A DNA stretch of 63,882 nucleotides, taken from NCBI GenBank assembly GCA_902788035.1, contig CADAIL010000012.1:1-63882 (forward strand). Direction: 5' to 3'. The translations under genes and the position numbers were made by a program. The notes below the pieces were generated by a model. That model made no database searches. It saw nothing but the letters and a program-made list of their open reading frames with translations, and had not been told where the DNA came from. Below, piece by piece: positions 11,016 through 21,547 of this stretch. Position 1 is the first letter of the stretch, and each line of letters begins with the position of its first letter. The DNA comes from an uncultured Lachnospiraceae bacterium. Its GTDB lineage: Bacteria > Bacillota > Clostridia > Lachnospirales > Lachnospiraceae.

Positions 11016-11609
11016 ATGGCAGGAATAGATAATATTACGAGCCGTATACTGGCTGAAGCCCAGGGTGAAGCCGATGCTCTGCTGGCGAAAGCGGCAGAGG
11101 AAGCAAAGGGAATCATAGGCGAGGCACAGGCCAAAGCAGATAAAGTCCGGGAATCGGAAAGTCAGAAAACCGACCGCAGCGTGGCTCTTTATGAAGCCAG
11201 AATCGCTGCTTCCTGCGACAGTCTGAAGAAGAAATCTCTGCTTGCGGCCAAGCAGGGCATGATCGCGGATGTCATTGAGAGCGCATATAAGGAGCTCGCA
11301 GGCAGAGACGACGCGTCTTACTTCGACATGCTGGCAAAATTCCTCGTCAGATCCGTCCGCGGTGAGGCAGGTGAGATCCTTCTGTCCGAAAAGGATAGGA
11401 AGAGAATCACGCCGGAATTCCTCACAAAGATTAAAGAAATCGCGGCAGCAAAGGGCGGGAGCCTTAAGCTCAGTGATAAATCGGCAAATATCGAGAACGG
11501 TTTCATACTGTCCTATGGTGGGATAGAGGAGAACTGCTCTCTTACGGCAATTTTTGATTCAGCAAAAGATCAGATTCAGGACAGTGTGTTCAAGGCGCTG
11601 TTCTCCTAA
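11016..11609 (+). CDS. V-type ATPase subunit E (peripheral stalk)
   Basis: The protein has 197 residues. A long N-terminal charged helix rich in Ala/Glu/Lys (to about residue 100) is followed by a small globular C-terminal domain, the usual subunit E plan. It binds the top of the catalytic head and pairs with the H/G subunit. It lies between K and C as in other Clostridia. Confidence 0.88.
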   Translation: MAGIDNITSRILAEAQGEADALLAKAAEEAKGIIGEAQAKADKVRESESQKTDRSVALYEARIAASCDSLKKKSLLAAKQGMIADVIESAYKELAGRDDASYFDMLAKFLVRSVRGEAGEILLSEKDRKRITPEFLTKIKEIAAAKGGSLKLSDKSANIENGFILSYGGIEENCSLTAIFDSAKDQIQDSVFKALFS

Positions 11610-11618
11610 GGAGAATAT

Positions 11619-12593
11619 ATGGCATCAGATTGGGAATATACCTATGCGGTGGCCCGAATAAGAGTGCTGGAGACGAAGCTCCTTACCGACGCGGATGTGA
11701 ATACCATGGTCGGCGCGAAAGACGCGAAAGCGGTAATCACATACCTTAAGGATAAGGGATGGGGCGACGTGGGAGCCGGTGATGACCCTGAGGAGATTCT
11801 CAGTATTGAAGAGAAGAAGATCTGGGATACCATGCACGAGATGCATGTTGATTTCTCAGTGTTCGATGTTCTCTCGTTCCCGGACATCTATCACAATTTG
11901 AAGGCCGCGATAAAGGATGTATGTTTATCCGGTGACCATATCGGCGCGTACATAAGTCATGATACGTACGGTCGTGACGAAATGCTCCGTATCGTCAGAG
12001 ATAAGGATTATTCCGCTCTGCCCGAGCATATGCGTGCCGTCGTGCCGGAGGCATACGATACAATGCTGCACACCCGCGACGGGCAGCTTTGCGACATAAT
12101 GGTCGACAGAGCCTGCCTGGACGCAATCGGGGCGGCAGGTCAGAAATCAGGAGCGAAAGTGATCCGCGACTATGCGGAATCACTGGTCGCAGTAACAAAT
12201 ATTAAGATCGCTGTGCGCGCAGCCAAGACAGGCAAATCACTGGACTTCCTGCAGAAAGCGCTCAGCCCGTGTAAATCCTTTGATGTGCGTCAGATGGCTC
12301 AGGCCGCCAATGCGGGAATCGATTCTCTCATGGAGTTCCTTCCCCAGGTCGGATTTGCCGAAGCACAGGAAGCCCTGAAGGATTCGCCGTCCGCGTTCGA
12401 GCGCTGGTGTGACAACGCGCAGATCCGCGCGGTCAAGCCGATGAAATACGAAGTATGCTCGGTCGGCCCGCTCGTTGCCTACGTGATCGCAAGGCAGAAT
12501 GAGATCAAGACGGCGCGGATCATCATCACCTGCAAGGAGAACAACCTGCCGGAAGATGCGATCCGGGAAAGAACGAGGGAAATGTATGTCTAA
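11619..12593 (+). CDS. V-type ATPase subunit C (rotor-ring adaptor)
   Basis: The protein has 324 residues, soluble and mostly helical, beginning WEYTYAVARIRVLETKLL, a typical start for bacterial NtpC/AtpC (V-type d). It joins the central stalk to the K ring. It starts 9 bp after subunit E, and its last 8 bases overlap the start of subunit F, a sign of translational coupling. Confidence 0.9.
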   Translation: MASDWEYTYAVARIRVLETKLLTDADVNTMVGAKDAKAVITYLKDKGWGDVGAGDDPEEILSIEEKKIWDTMHEMHVDFSVFDVLSFPDIYHNLKAAIKDVCLSGDHIGAYISHDTYGRDEMLRIVRDKDYSALPEHMRAVVPEAYDTMLHTRDGQLCDIMVDRACLDAIGAAGQKSGAKVIRDYAESLVAVTNIKIAVRAAKTGKSLDFLQKALSPCKSFDVRQMAQAANAGIDSLMEFLPQVGFAEAQEALKDSPSAFERWCDNAQIRAVKPMKYEVCSVGPLVAYVIARQNEIKTARIIITCKENNLPEDAIRERTREMYV

Positions 12594-12906
12594 GATAGCA
12601 GTCATGGGCGATCGTGACAGTATCTACGGTTTCAGAGCACTCGGACTTGAGACGTTCACTGTCACCGATATCGAGGAGGGCGCCAAACTCTTAAAGAGGC
12701 TGGCGGACAACGGATACGGTGTCATCTACATGACGGAGCATACCGGTGAGCTGCTTAAAAAAGAGCGGGCAAAATATGATGATCGGGTCACACCCGCCAT
12801 CATACTGATCCCGGGTGTCTTCGGCAATACCGGGGAGGGTATCGCCCGAGTCAAAGGAAGCGTAGAGCAGGCTGTCGGATCGGATATCCTGTTTGGTAAT
12901 GAATAG
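12586..12906 (+). CDS. V-type ATPase subunit F
   Basis: The protein has 106 residues with a Rossmann-like start (MSKIAVMGDRDSIYGFRALG), typical of subunit F of the central stalk. The ATG at 12586 lies inside the end of subunit C (8-bp overlap). The in-frame start further upstream lies deep inside subunit C and would add residues foreign to the family. Confidence 0.92.
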   Translation: MSKIAVMGDRDSIYGFRALGLETFTVTDIEEGAKLLKRLADNGYGVIYMTEHTGELLKKERAKYDDRVTPAIILIPGVFGNTGEGIARVKGSVEQAVGSDILFGNE

Positions 12907-12974
12907 CAGACGAGGCAGGCAAAAGCCCGCAAGATATCTTACTGATTCAGGCTATTTAGAGGAGGAAAACCAAA

Positions 12975-14744
12975 TTGAGCACAGGCACAATTAAGAAAGT
13001 TGCCGGACCGCTTGTCATTGCTGAAGGCATGCGCGACGCGAACATGTTCGACGTCGTCCGAGTCAGCAAGCAGCGCCTTATCGGCGAGATTATTGAAATG
13101 CACGGTGACGAGGCATCCGTACAGGTCTACGAGGAGACCTCCGGACTCGGCCCCGGTGAGCCGGTAGAATCTATGAACGTTCCCCTTTCCGTTGAGCTCG
13201 GCCCGGGCCTCATCGGATCCATCTACGACGGTATTCAGAGACCGCTGAATGCAATCATGGAGAAGACGGGAACGAACAACCTTGCCCGTGGTGTCGAAGT
13301 CGACTCCCTGGACAGAAGCAAAAAGTGGAACTTTGTGGCTACAGCTAAGGTCGGCGATGAAGTAGAAGCCGGCGATGTCGTCGGTACCGTCGAGGAGACC
13401 TCGGTCGTCACACAGAAAATTATGGTGCCCTTCGGAATAAAGGGTACGATCAAGTCAATTAAAGAGGGAGAGTTCAACGTTGAGGAGACTGTTTACGTCG
13501 TTGAGACAAAGGACGGTGACAGAGAACTCACTCTCATGCAGAAGTGGCCGGTCCGCCGCGGACGCCCCTATAAGACAAAGCTTCCGCCGTCGAAACCGCT
13601 CATCACGGGCCAGCGCGTTGTAGACGCGTTCTTCCCGATCGCCAAGGGCGGTGTAGCGGCTGTTCCGGGTCCGTTCGGCTCAGGCAAGACGGTCATCCAG
13701 CATCAGCTGGCTAAGTGGGCAGAGGCTGACATCGTCATCTATATCGGCTGCGGCGAGCGCGGCAACGAGATGACAGACGTTCTGAATGAGTTCCCGGAAC
13801 TGAAGGACCCGAAGACAGGCGAGTCCCTGATGAAGAGAACTGTTCTTATCGCCAATACATCAGACATGCCGGTCGCAGCCCGCGAGGCATCCATCTACAC
13901 CGGTATCACAATGGCTGAGTACTTCCGCGACATGGGCTACTCCGTAGCGCTGATGGCTGACTCTACATCCCGCTGGGCTGAGGCTCTCCGCGAGATGTCC
14001 GGACGTCTTGAGGAAATGCCCGGTGAAGAAGGCTATCCGGCTTACCTTGCGTCCAGACTTGCTCAGTTCTATGAGCGTGCAGGCGATGTCATCTCCATCG
14101 GAAAAGAAGGCCGTCGTGGCCAGCTTTCCGCGATCGGCGCGGTTTCGCCTCCGGGCGGTGATATTTCCGAGCCGGTATCCCAGGCGACACTTCGTATCGT
14201 CAAAGTTTTCTGGGGTCTTGATGCTGACCTTGCGCACCAGAGACATTTCCCGGCTATCAACTGGCTGACATCCTACAGTCTGTATCTCGATTCCATCGGC
14301 CCGTGGTTCGATGAGAACGTTGCTCCGGATTGGATGAGCACACGCCAGAAGCTGATGTCCCTCCTGCAGGATGAGGACTCCCTGAACGAGATCGTTAAGA
14401 TGGTCGGTATGGATGCTCTGTCTCCGCAGGACCGCCTTAAGATGGAAGCTGCCCGCTCCATTCGTGAGGACTTCCTGCATCAGAACTCCTTCGATGAGAT
14501 CGACACATACACATCGCTCGGCAAGCAGTATAATATGATGAAGCTCGTTTACGCGTTCTATGATCTCGGAACAAAAGCTCTGGATCAGGGCGCAAATATC
14601 AATGACATCGTCAAGATGGAAACACGCGAGCGCATCGGCCGTTACAAATATACTGTCGAGGACAAAGTTGAAGAAGAATATAAAAAGATTTCGGACGAGC
14701 TTGCAGCTGAGTTCGCCTCTGTAATCAGTAAGGAGGACCGGTAA
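12975..14744 (+). CDS. atpA: V-type ATPase catalytic subunit A
   Basis: The protein has 589 residues. The P-loop GPFGSGKTV lies near residue 233, followed by GERGNEM with the catalytic Glu. The non-homologous insertion typical of V-type A subunits is present before the P-loop. It hydrolyses or makes ATP in the cytoplasmic head together with subunit B. The start is a TTG (12975) behind GGAGGA; no better ATG is available at the conserved N-terminus. Subunit B begins on the base after its stop. Confidence 0.96.
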   Translation: MSTGTIKKVAGPLVIAEGMRDANMFDVVRVSKQRLIGEIIEMHGDEASVQVYEETSGLGPGEPVESMNVPLSVELGPGLIGSIYDGIQRPLNAIMEKTGTNNLARGVEVDSLDRSKKWNFVATAKVGDEVEAGDVVGTVEETSVVTQKIMVPFGIKGTIKSIKEGEFNVEETVYVVETKDGDRELTLMQKWPVRRGRPYKTKLPPSKPLITGQRVVDAFFPIAKGGVAAVPGPFGSGKTVIQHQLAKWAEADIVIYIGCGERGNEMTDVLNEFPELKDPKTGESLMKRTVLIANTSDMPVAAREASIYTGITMAEYFRDMGYSVALMADSTSRWAEALREMSGRLEEMPGEEGYPAYLASRLAQFYERAGDVISIGKEGRRGQLSAIGAVSPPGGDISEPVSQATLRIVKVFWGLDADLAHQRHFPAINWLTSYSLYLDSIGPWFDENVAPDWMSTRQKLMSLLQDEDSLNEIVKMVGMDALSPQDRLKMEAARSIREDFLHQNSFDEIDTYTSLGKQYNMMKLVYAFYDLGTKALDQGANINDIVKMETRERIGRYKYTVEDKVEEEYKKISDELAAEFASVISKEDR

Positions 14745-16118
14745 ATGCCAAAAGAATATCGCACGATACAGGAGGTCGCCGGACCTCTGATGCTCGTCAA
14801 GAGCGTCGAAAATGTTAAGTATGATGAGCTCGGTGAGATCGAGCTTGCAAATGGCGAGCGCCGCCGCTGCAAGGTCCTCGAGATCAACGGCTCCGATGCC
14901 CTGGTACAGCTCTTCGAAGCTTCCACAGGTATCAACCTCTCGAACAGCAAGGTCCGTTTCCTTGGCCGTTCCATGGAGCTCGGCGTATCCGAGGATATGC
15001 TCGGACGAGTCTTCGACGGTCTGGGACGTACGATCGACGATGGTCCGGAGATCCTTCCGGAGGAGAGACGCGACATCAACGGTCTGCCCATGAACCCGGC
15101 AGCCAGAGCTTACCCGTCCGAGTTCATTCAGACAGGTGTCTCCGCCATTGACGGTCTTAACACTCTGGTCCGCGGACAGAAGCTCCCGATCTTCTCCGCA
15201 TCAGGTCTTCCGCATGCCAACCTCGGCGCGCAGATCGCCCGCCAGGCCAAGGTCGTCGGAACTGATGAGCCGTTCGCCGTTGTATTTGCCGCAATGGGTA
15301 TCACATTCGAGGAAGCGAACTTCTTCATTCAGTCCTTCCGCGAGACAGGTGCTCTTGACCGTACCGTCCTTTTCATCAACCTTGCAAATGACCCGGCTGT
15401 CGAGCGAATTTCCACACCGCGTATGGCGCTGACAGCGGCAGAGTATCTTGCATTTGAAAAAGACATGCATGTCCTTGTCATCCTGACAGACATCACGAAC
15501 TACGCCGACGCGCTCCGCGAAGTCTCCGCAGCCCGCAAGGAAGTTCCGGGCCGCCGCGGCTATCCGGGCTACATGTACACTGACCTCGCTCAGATGTATG
15601 AAAGAGCAGGACGCCAGAGAGGAAAGAACGGATCTATCACAATGATCCCGATTCTCTCAATGCCTGAAGATGATATCACTCATCCGATTCCTGACCTTAC
15701 CGGCTATATCACAGAAGGCCAGATCATTCTGAGCCGTGAGCTTTACAGAAAGGGTATCACACCTCCGATCAATGTTCTTCCGTCCCTGTCCCGTCTGAAG
15801 GACAAAGGTATCGGCAAGGGCAAGACCCGCGAGGACCACGCTGCCACAATGAACCAGCTGTTCGCCGCTTACTCAAGAGGCAAGGACGCGAAGGAACTCA
15901 TGGTCATCCTCGGCGAGGCAGCGCTCTCCGACATCGACCTTATCTACGCGAAGTTCGCGGATGAGTTCGAGGAGAAATACATATCCCAGGGTTACTTCAC
16001 CGATCGCACGATCCAGGAGACTCTGGATATCGGATGGGATCTGCTCCGTCTGCTTCCTAGATCCGAGCTGAAACGAATTAGTGATGTTATGCTCGACAAA
16101 TACTACGAAAAGAAGTAA
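14745..16118 (+). CDS. atpB: V-type ATPase regulatory subunit B
   Basis: The protein has 457 residues, homologous to subunit A but without a P-loop, as expected for the non-catalytic B subunit. The conserved regions [20 protein letters not shown] and [20 protein letters not shown] are seen. It begins directly after the subunit A stop (no gap), with GGAGG inside the end of subunit A as ribosome site. Confidence 0.96.
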   Translation: MPKEYRTIQEVAGPLMLVKSVENVKYDELGEIELANGERRRCKVLEINGSDALVQLFEASTGINLSNSKVRFLGRSMELGVSEDMLGRVFDGLGRTIDDGPEILPEERRDINGLPMNPAARAYPSEFIQTGVSAIDGLNTLVRGQKLPIFSASGLPHANLGAQIARQAKVVGTDEPFAVVFAAMGITFEEANFFIQSFRETGALDRTVLFINLANDPAVERISTPRMALTAAEYLAFEKDMHVLVILTDITNYADALREVSAARKEVPGRRGYPGYMYTDLAQMYERAGRQRGKNGSITMIPILSMPEDDITHPIPDLTGYITEGQIILSRELYRKGITPPINVLPSLSRLKDKGIGKGKTREDHAATMNQLFAAYSRGKDAKELMVILGEAALSDIDLIYAKFADEFEEKYISQGYFTDRTIQETLDIGWDLLRLLPRSELKRISDVMLDKYYEKK

Positions 16119-16138
16119 AATCCTTATGCTGACTGTTT

Positions 16139-16158
16139 CCGCCCGGCATGCCGGGCGG
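16139..16158. other. 20-bp perfect palindrome between atpB and atpD
   Basis: CCGCCCGGCA and its complement meet without a loop. No T run follows, so it is more likely an mRNA processing or stability element within the operon than a terminator. Confidence 0.5.
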
Positions 16159-16206
16159 GGACATAGAGCATGGGGCCAAGGAATATGACAGGAAGGAGTG
16201 GATCTT

Positions 16207-16863
16207 ATGGCATCAAAAATGCCCAATCCAACCCGAATGGAGCTCACCCGGCTGAAGGGTAAGCTGGGGACTGCCATCAAGGGTCACAGACTGTTAAAGG
16301 ACAAGCGAGATGAGCTCATGCGTGAGTTCCTGGACCTCGTCAGAGTGAACATGGAGCTCAGAAAAAAAGTAGAGAAGGGCATCAAGCAGGCCAATGTCAA
16401 CTTTGTCATTGCCCGCGCGGGAATGTCCGGCGAAGCTCTGCAGGCAGCGCTCATGGCTCCTAAACAGGAGGTCAGTCTGAAGGAAGGCGTCAAAAACGTC
16501 ATGAGTGTCAACATTCCGCAGTTCGACTACGCGACACGCACTTCAGACCCCAATGACATTTATTCTTACGGATTTGCGTTCACGTCCAGCGATCTCGACG
16601 ATGCTGTGAAATCACTGGCGGATGTATTTCCGGATATGCTGAAACTTGCCGAAGTAGAAAAGTCATGCCAGCTGATGGCAGCGGAGATCGAAAAGACCCG
16701 CCGGCGCGTCAATGCGCTTGAGCACGTCACGATCCCGGAGACACAGGCAGGTATCAAGTATATAACCATGAAACTCGATGAAAATGAACGAAGCACACAG
16801 ATCCGCCTGATGAAGGTAAAGGATATGATGCTGGAGGAAGCACACCACTACAGTGAGAAGTAA
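16207..16863 (+). CDS. atpD: V-type ATPase subunit D (central stalk)
   Basis: The protein has 218 residues, with long N- and C-terminal helices that form the rotor coiled coil. It starts with the family-typical NPTRMELTRLKGKLGTAIKG. The ATG at 16207 is chosen because AAGGAG lies 9 bp before it; the GTG at 16198 touches that ribosome site. It is the last V-ATPase gene; its final 11 bases overlap the start of a secreted-protein gene. Confidence 0.93.
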   Translation: MASKMPNPTRMELTRLKGKLGTAIKGHRLLKDKRDELMREFLDLVRVNMELRKKVEKGIKQANVNFVIARAGMSGEALQAALMAPKQEVSLKEGVKNVMSVNIPQFDYATRTSDPNDIYSYGFAFTSSDLDDAVKSLADVFPDMLKLAEVEKSCQLMAAEIEKTRRRVNALEHVTIPETQAGIKYITMKLDENERSTQIRLMKVKDMMLEEAHHYSEK

Positions 16864-19318
16864 GATACTTAAAGCAGTGATTCTCTTCGCAGTTTTCTGC
16901 GCGGGAGTGTTTCTGTTCTCAGGTCTGATGAATACACAGGTGACAGAGAGCGCGTCGAATCTTGAAGATTCGACGCTTCCTGTCATGTGCGTAAATATTG
17001 CCGGAAACCGCGTAAACAGGATGTATGGTTACAAAGTCGACATGGAACCTAAACAGATGCGCGACTCACTGATCCCCATGACGACAGACAGGGAGATCAC
17101 GGTCTCGTATAAAGCCTTCGGAAACAGGGTGAAATCTGTATCTTTCGAGGTCACGACCCCGGATACGGGAGAAGTGATCGAGAATGCGAAGATCGGTGGT
17201 TTCACGACTGACGGAGATTACAAGACGGCGACATTCTCGTTGTCAAAGCCCATACTTATGAACCGCGAGTATCCGATCAAATTCACTGTGTCGACTTCAT
17301 CCGGTGACTTCTATTATTACTCAAGGCTCCTTCAGAGAGCGGACCTTGCCTCGGAGCGCTATGTCCAGTTTGTCTACGACTTCTATGAGTCCTGCACTAA
17401 TAAGGCAGGCGCCGGCGAGATCAACACATATCTCGAGACAGATACGACAGTCACCAATAACTCATTTACGAACGTGAACCTGAAGTCCACGTTCGACCAG
17501 GTGACGTGGGGTTCCCTTGCGCCGCAGATCTACAGGAAGGCTGTTCCGACGATCTGTGAGATCAATGCCAACACGTGCTCGATCACCAATGACTATCTGA
17601 TCAGCGCGGCAGGCAGGAACGACAATACAGAGATTTATCACGTGTTCGAGTTCTATCGTCTCCGTTCCTATAACGACCGCATCATGCTTCTGGATTTCAA
17701 CCGGCAGGCGATTCAGGTCTATGACGGTTCGTATGGCTCCGTCTCCGCCGACGGCGTATTTCTGGGCGTCAACACGAGGGATGTCGATTACGTGAGCAAT
17801 TCAAGCGCCAGCATTGTCGCTTTTGTCGCGGATTATTCTCTGTGGGAATTTAACAGCAACTCTGACAAGCTCTCGCTCGTGTTCTCCTTCCATGATACGG
17901 AGGGGGATGAGCGGAACGATCACAGTGACTACAAGATCAAAATTATCCGGGTTGCCGAGACCGGCGACATCGATTTCGTCGTTTACGGTTACATGAACCG
18001 CGGTGCCCACGAGGGAACAATGGGAATATCCCTGTATCATTTTACCGGTGACGGCGCGACGCTGACGGAGAGAGCCTTTATAAGTTATCCGAAATCATTT
18101 GCATACCTTGAAAATGATCTTGAGAGGCTCTGCTACATCACTCAGAAAGGTCAAGCCTACATATATCTCGACAGGACTGTCTATGGGATCGATCCGGAGA
18201 CCGGGACGACTGATGTCGTTGTAGAAGATATCAATCCCGACTGCATCGTCATGGCGGGTGACAATGATCAGATCGCGTGGGCGGAGGAAATGGACAAGAA
18301 TGCCTCCCGTAATATAACGCTCGTGAATCTTGAGAGCGGCGATACCCGCAGTATTACAGCCCGGAAGGGTACATATGTGAGACCGCTCGGCTTTATTAAT
18401 GATGATTTTATATATGGCATTGCAAATGAAGAGGACATCCGCAGCCGACCTGCCGGTGATGTGCTGTTTGCGATGAAAGAGCTGAAAATCGAAAATTTCG
18501 ACGGTAAGGTCGTCAAAGAATATAATCCGGACAATATATGGGTCACGGATGTCTCCATCAAGGAGGGTCTGGTCGAGCTCACCAGATACACGAAGAGCGG
18601 GGATGATTACGTTCCCGCTTCGACGGATAACATCATGAACAATCGGCAGACGTCCGCCAAAGCGATCAACGTATCTCTTACTCTCTCGAGCCGTCAGGGC
18701 ACAGTAGTCACTCTGCAGATGCCAAAGTCCGGACAGAACCTGAGTCCCCTTCTGGCATCGTTCAAGATGAAGAACCAGACAGCGGTCCCGACATTTGATC
18801 TTGGAATCAGAGAAATCGATGATTTCCCGCAGTACTATGTATATGGTTACGGAAAGCTGCAGAATGTAGTTACTGACCCCGGACTTGCCATCCGCCTCGC
18901 GGATGCGATGGTCGGAACAGCCATGACGGCTGAGGGACAGTACATTTATGAGAGAGGAAATTCCGAGACAGAGAACGAACTCTATAATGAGGATGTGCCT
19001 GAAGCGATGTTCGCGGGCACTCTGGATGCCGCTCACCTGCAGGAGCTCGCAGGCGATTCCGCTACGATATTGAATCTCACCGGATGTGAACTTGATCAGG
19101 TGCTGTATGAAGTTTCGAACGGCAGGGCGGTCGTGGCACGTCTGGCAGACGGGGGAACGACGGTCATTGTCGGATATGATCACTATAATACGCTGTTGTA
19201 TAATTTTGAGGATGGCTCCCACTACTACATGGGCATCAACGACAGCCGGGCGACATTCACTGCCGGCGGCAATGTGTTCATTAGTTACGTGGAACCCCAG
19301 AAGACAACAAGAGACTGA
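16853..19318 (+). CDS. Large membrane-anchored exported protein, function unknown
   Basis: The protein has 821 residues. One N-terminal hydrophobic segment (about residues 7-25) acts as signal or anchor; the rest is outside the membrane. Residues about 200-620 show a repeating beta-strand pattern like a beta-propeller. The last 110 residues (from about LDQVLYEVSNGRAVVARL) look like a C39-type or papain-like peptidase fold (GYDHYNT in place of the His motif, LTGCELDQV before it), but I cannot confirm a full catalytic set. It starts at a GTG inside atpD (11-bp overlap) and is therefore translationally coupled to the V-ATPase operon. A strong terminator follows. The link to the ATPase is not explained. 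Confidence 0.7.
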   Translation: MRSKILKAVILFAVFCAGVFLFSGLMNTQVTESASNLEDSTLPVMCVNIAGNRVNRMYGYKVDMEPKQMRDSLIPMTTDREITVSYKAFGNRVKSVSFEVTTPDTGEVIENAKIGGFTTDGDYKTATFSLSKPILMNREYPIKFTVSTSSGDFYYYSRLLQRADLASERYVQFVYDFYESCTNKAGAGEINTYLETDTTVTNNSFTNVNLKSTFDQVTWGSLAPQIYRKAVPTICEINANTCSITNDYLISAAGRNDNTEIYHVFEFYRLRSYNDRIMLLDFNRQAIQVYDGSYGSVSADGVFLGVNTRDVDYVSNSSASIVAFVADYSLWEFNSNSDKLSLVFSFHDTEGDERNDHSDYKIKIIRVAETGDIDFVVYGYMNRGAHEGTMGISLYHFTGDGATLTERAFISYPKSFAYLENDLERLCYITQKGQAYIYLDRTVYGIDPETGTTDVVVEDINPDCIVMAGDNDQIAWAEEMDKNASRNITLVNLESGDTRSITARKGTYVRPLGFINDDFIYGIANEEDIRSRPAGDVLFAMKELKIENFDGKVVKEYNPDNIWVTDVSIKEGLVELTRYTKSGDDYVPASTDNIMNNRQTSAKAINVSLTLSSRQGTVVTLQMPKSGQNLSPLLASFKMKNQTAVPTFDLGIREIDDFPQYYVYGYGKLQNVVTDPGLAIRLADAMVGTAMTAEGQYIYERGNSETENELYNEDVPEAMFAGTLDAAHLQELAGDSATILNLTGCELDQVLYEVSNGRAVVARLADGGTTVIVGYDHYNTLLYNFEDGSHYYMGINDSRATFTAGGNVFISYVEPQKTTRD

Positions 19319-19322
19319 CATA

Positions 19323-19357
19323 AAAAAACAGGACCCGCCGGCGGTCCTGTTTTTTAT
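19323..19357. terminator. Bidirectional terminator between the V-ATPase operon and thiT
   Basis: AAAAAACAGGACC / GGTCCTGTTTTTT around a 7-base loop; the A and T runs let it serve the two converging genes. Confidence 0.93.
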
Positions 19358-19373
19358 GTTCAAAAGTTTATGT

Positions 19374-20015
19374 TCAGGCTTTTGCCTGGTTCTTCACGGT
19401 GGCAAGCGCGTTCCTTACAGCCGGGATCATGATAATGATAATCGTGATAAGGCCTTCCGCAAAAATATAGCTTCCGTTGTACATCACGGAGTAGGCAAAC
19501 GGTGACATTCCTTCCGGTGCGTACATTCCGAAGAAGATTACGCCCGAGAGCACCGCGAATATGAAGCGGCCGAAGATGGATACGATGTAGCCGATGAGCA
19601 GCCCGTTCTTCTTTTCTGAGAAGAAGCCGGACAGGCCGAGGGCTCCGAACGCGAACACGTAGTCAACAAGAAGCTGCGGCAGGCTGACGATGTAAGGCCC
19701 GAGGATGAGCTGAAGCAGTCCGTAAGCGACGCCTGCCATGAGGCCGACGGCCGGACCGTACCAGTACCCGATCAGGACGACGAACAACATGGAAAGCAGG
19801 GTGATGGAGCCGCCCATCGGGAGCTCGAACACCTTGATCATGCTGCATACTGTCGCAAGCGCGAGCGCGACTGCTGCAAATGCCAGCTGCTTGGCGCTGA
19901 CCTTCCTGTTCTTGCTGGCAAATGCGGAAATAACAATGAGAAGTGCAAAAATTACGACTGCGGTCAATACGTAGCCGGCGGTGGTGAGTCCACCGTCTTC
20001 TGTGACAAAAAACAT
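19374..20015 (-). CDS. thiT: Thiamine transporter ThiT (ECF S component)
   Basis: The protein has 213 residues with about six membrane segments. The motif ELPMGGSITLLSMLFVVLIG (near residue 65) and the later YNGSYI are typical of ThiT. It binds thiamine with high affinity and works with a shared EcfAAT energising module, whose genes are not in this window. A TPP riboswitch directly upstream supports the substrate. The SD (AAGGAGG) lies 7 bp before the ATG and forms the 3' edge of the riboswitch. Confidence 0.94.
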   Translation of the reverse strand: MFFVTEDGGLTTAGYVLTAVVIFALLIVISAFASKNRKVSAKQLAFAAVALALATVCSMIKVFELPMGGSITLLSMLFVVLIGYWYGPAVGLMAGVAYGLLQLILGPYIVSLPQLLVDYVFAFGALGLSGFFSEKKNGLLIGYIVSIFGRFIFAVLSGVIFFGMYAPEGMSPFAYSVMYNGSYIFAEGLITIIIIMIPAVRNALATVKNQAKA

Positions 20016-20022
20016 ATGAATG

Positions 20023-20099
20023 CCTCCTTACGCCGGTATTATCCGGATCAAGTAATAGGGGTTTCGCGAAGCGATCTCAGCCGGCTGGCTCCCCCGACA
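20023..20099 (-). promoter_or_regulatory. TPP (thiamine pyrophosphate) riboswitch
   Basis: On the minus strand the conserved pieces appear in order: GGGGGAGCC, GGCTGAGA, ACCCC, TTGATCCGGATAATACCGG and GCGTAAGGAGG. The Shine-Dalgarno sequence is the last part of the aptamer, so control is most likely at translation: ligand binding hides the ribosome site of thiT. Confidence 0.96.
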
Positions 20100-20105
20100 A
20101 TATAG

Positions 20106-20134
20106 ATAATAGTCCTTTTACGATAATTAGTCAA
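20106..20134 (-). promoter_or_regulatory. thiT promoter
   Basis: On the minus strand TTGACT, a 17-bp spacer and TATTAT; the transcript would begin within a few bases of the TPP aptamer. Confidence 0.8.
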
Positions 20135-20232
20135 TTTAAATATGTGGAGACAATTTTCCCGTCTCTTTAAAGAAGGTTCTTCTCCCGCTTAGATTAACGA
20201 TCAGACCGGTCGGAAGTCCATGCGATAAGGGG

Positions 20233-20261
20233 TTTATAAGTACAGGAATTTAAGGTAATAT
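20233..20261 (+). promoter_or_regulatory. Possible promoter of the Ldh-type dehydrogenase gene
   Basis: TTTATA, 17 bp, TAATAT. The 150 bp between it and the gene contains no other signal that I can identify apart from the ribosome site at 20395-20402. Confidence 0.4.
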
Positions 20262-20408
20262 AAAGGTATGAACTCTAGTGGTTTTTGCGATGGCGAAAAT
20301 TGTTATGGTATCGTGAACCAAGGAGGCGCGAGGGTGGCAATAAGTTCTTGCGGGGCGTAGCTGGTTCGTGATATCTGAAAGTTGATTATGAGATAAGGAG
20401 GAAGTATT

Positions 20409-21527
20409 ATGACGGATAAAGAGACAAGACCGTATATCAGCTGGGAACTGGTAGGTAATTTTATGGTGGACGCTTTTCAGGCAGCGGGGCTTCCGAAGGA
20501 GGATGCGGAAATCTGTGCGGATGTCCTGATGGAGAGCGACAGAAGGGGCATTGAGAGCCACGGAGTAAACCGTTTTAAGCCGATTTATCTTGATCGCATA
20601 AATGCAGGAATCCTGAACCCTGTCACGAACTACGAGATCGTGAAGGAGACACCGACGACGATCGTCGCGGATGCTCATGACGGCATGGGTATGGTGGCAA
20701 GCTATAAGATGATGACTTCACTGATCGAGAAGGCTAAGGTCTATGGCATTTCGATGGGCGCAATGAGAAACTCTTCACATTACGGAATAGCAGGCTACTG
20801 GCCGATGATGGCTTCTAAGCAGGGCCTGCTTGGCATTACCGGTACTAACGCACGTCCGTCTATTGCGCCGACATTCGGTGTCGAGAATATGATGGGAACA
20901 AATCCGCTGACATTTGCATTTCCGACGGATGAAGACTTCCCGTTCGTCCTTGACTGCGCAACATCCACTGTCCAACGCGGCAAGATCGAGTACTACGCGC
21001 GTGAAGGCAAGCCGACACCTGCGGGCATGGTCATTAATCAGCAGGGGGAAACGATGACGGACAGCGCCAAAATCCTTGATGAGCTGGTCAAAGGGACAGC
21101 TGCCCTGGCACCTCTCGGCGGCGTCGGCGAGGAGATGGCCGGGTATAAGGGCTACGGCTACGCCGCAGTGGTCGAAATCCTGTCAGCGGCTCTTTCGGAT
21201 GCCTGCTTCATGAAGGATATCACGAACAAAGCGCCGGACGGCAGCAAACAGCCGATCCACCTGGGACATTTCTTCATAGTCATCAACCCGGACTTCTTCA
21301 TGGGAGGAGATGTGTTCCGAAAGAAGTGCGGAGACATCTGCCGAGGCCTGCGCGCATCCAAGAAGGCTCCGGGAGAAGAGAGAATCTACACGGCAGGCGA
21401 AAAAGAGTGGGATGTCTGGAAGATCAGAAAGGACAAGGGCGTTCCGATCGGTGAGGGAGTACAGAAAGACTTTATCACTGTGCGCGATATGTACAATCTT
21501 CCCTATACGTTCCCGTTCGAGAAGTAA
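20409..21527 (+). CDS. Malate/L-lactate dehydrogenase family oxidoreductase (Ldh2 type)
   Basis: The protein has 372 residues, of the NAD(P)-dependent Ldh2/MdhA/AllD family, which is unrelated to ordinary lactate dehydrogenase. Family motifs: ADVLMESDRRGIESHGV with the conserved Arg and His (about residues 38-54), NSSHYGIAGYW (about 121-131), GTNPLTFAFPT (about 161-171) and KGYGYAAVVEILSAAL near 250. It reduces or oxidises a 2-hydroxy acid; candidates include malate, ureidoglycolate and sulfolactate, and the sequence alone does not decide. It is monocistronic, with AAGGAGG before the ATG and a terminator after it. Confidence 0.88.
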   Translation: MTDKETRPYISWELVGNFMVDAFQAAGLPKEDAEICADVLMESDRRGIESHGVNRFKPIYLDRINAGILNPVTNYEIVKETPTTIVADAHDGMGMVASYKMMTSLIEKAKVYGISMGAMRNSSHYGIAGYWPMMASKQGLLGITGTNARPSIAPTFGVENMMGTNPLTFAFPTDEDFPFVLDCATSTVQRGKIEYYAREGKPTPAGMVINQQGETMTDSAKILDELVKGTAALAPLGGVGEEMAGYKGYGYAAVVEILSAALSDACFMKDITNKAPDGSKQPIHLGHFFIVINPDFFMGGDVFRKKCGDICRGLRASKKAPGEERIYTAGEKEWDVWKIRKDKGVPIGEGVQKDFITVRDMYNLPYTFPFEK

Positions 21528-21547
21528 TTTTTAATACAAATCAGACG

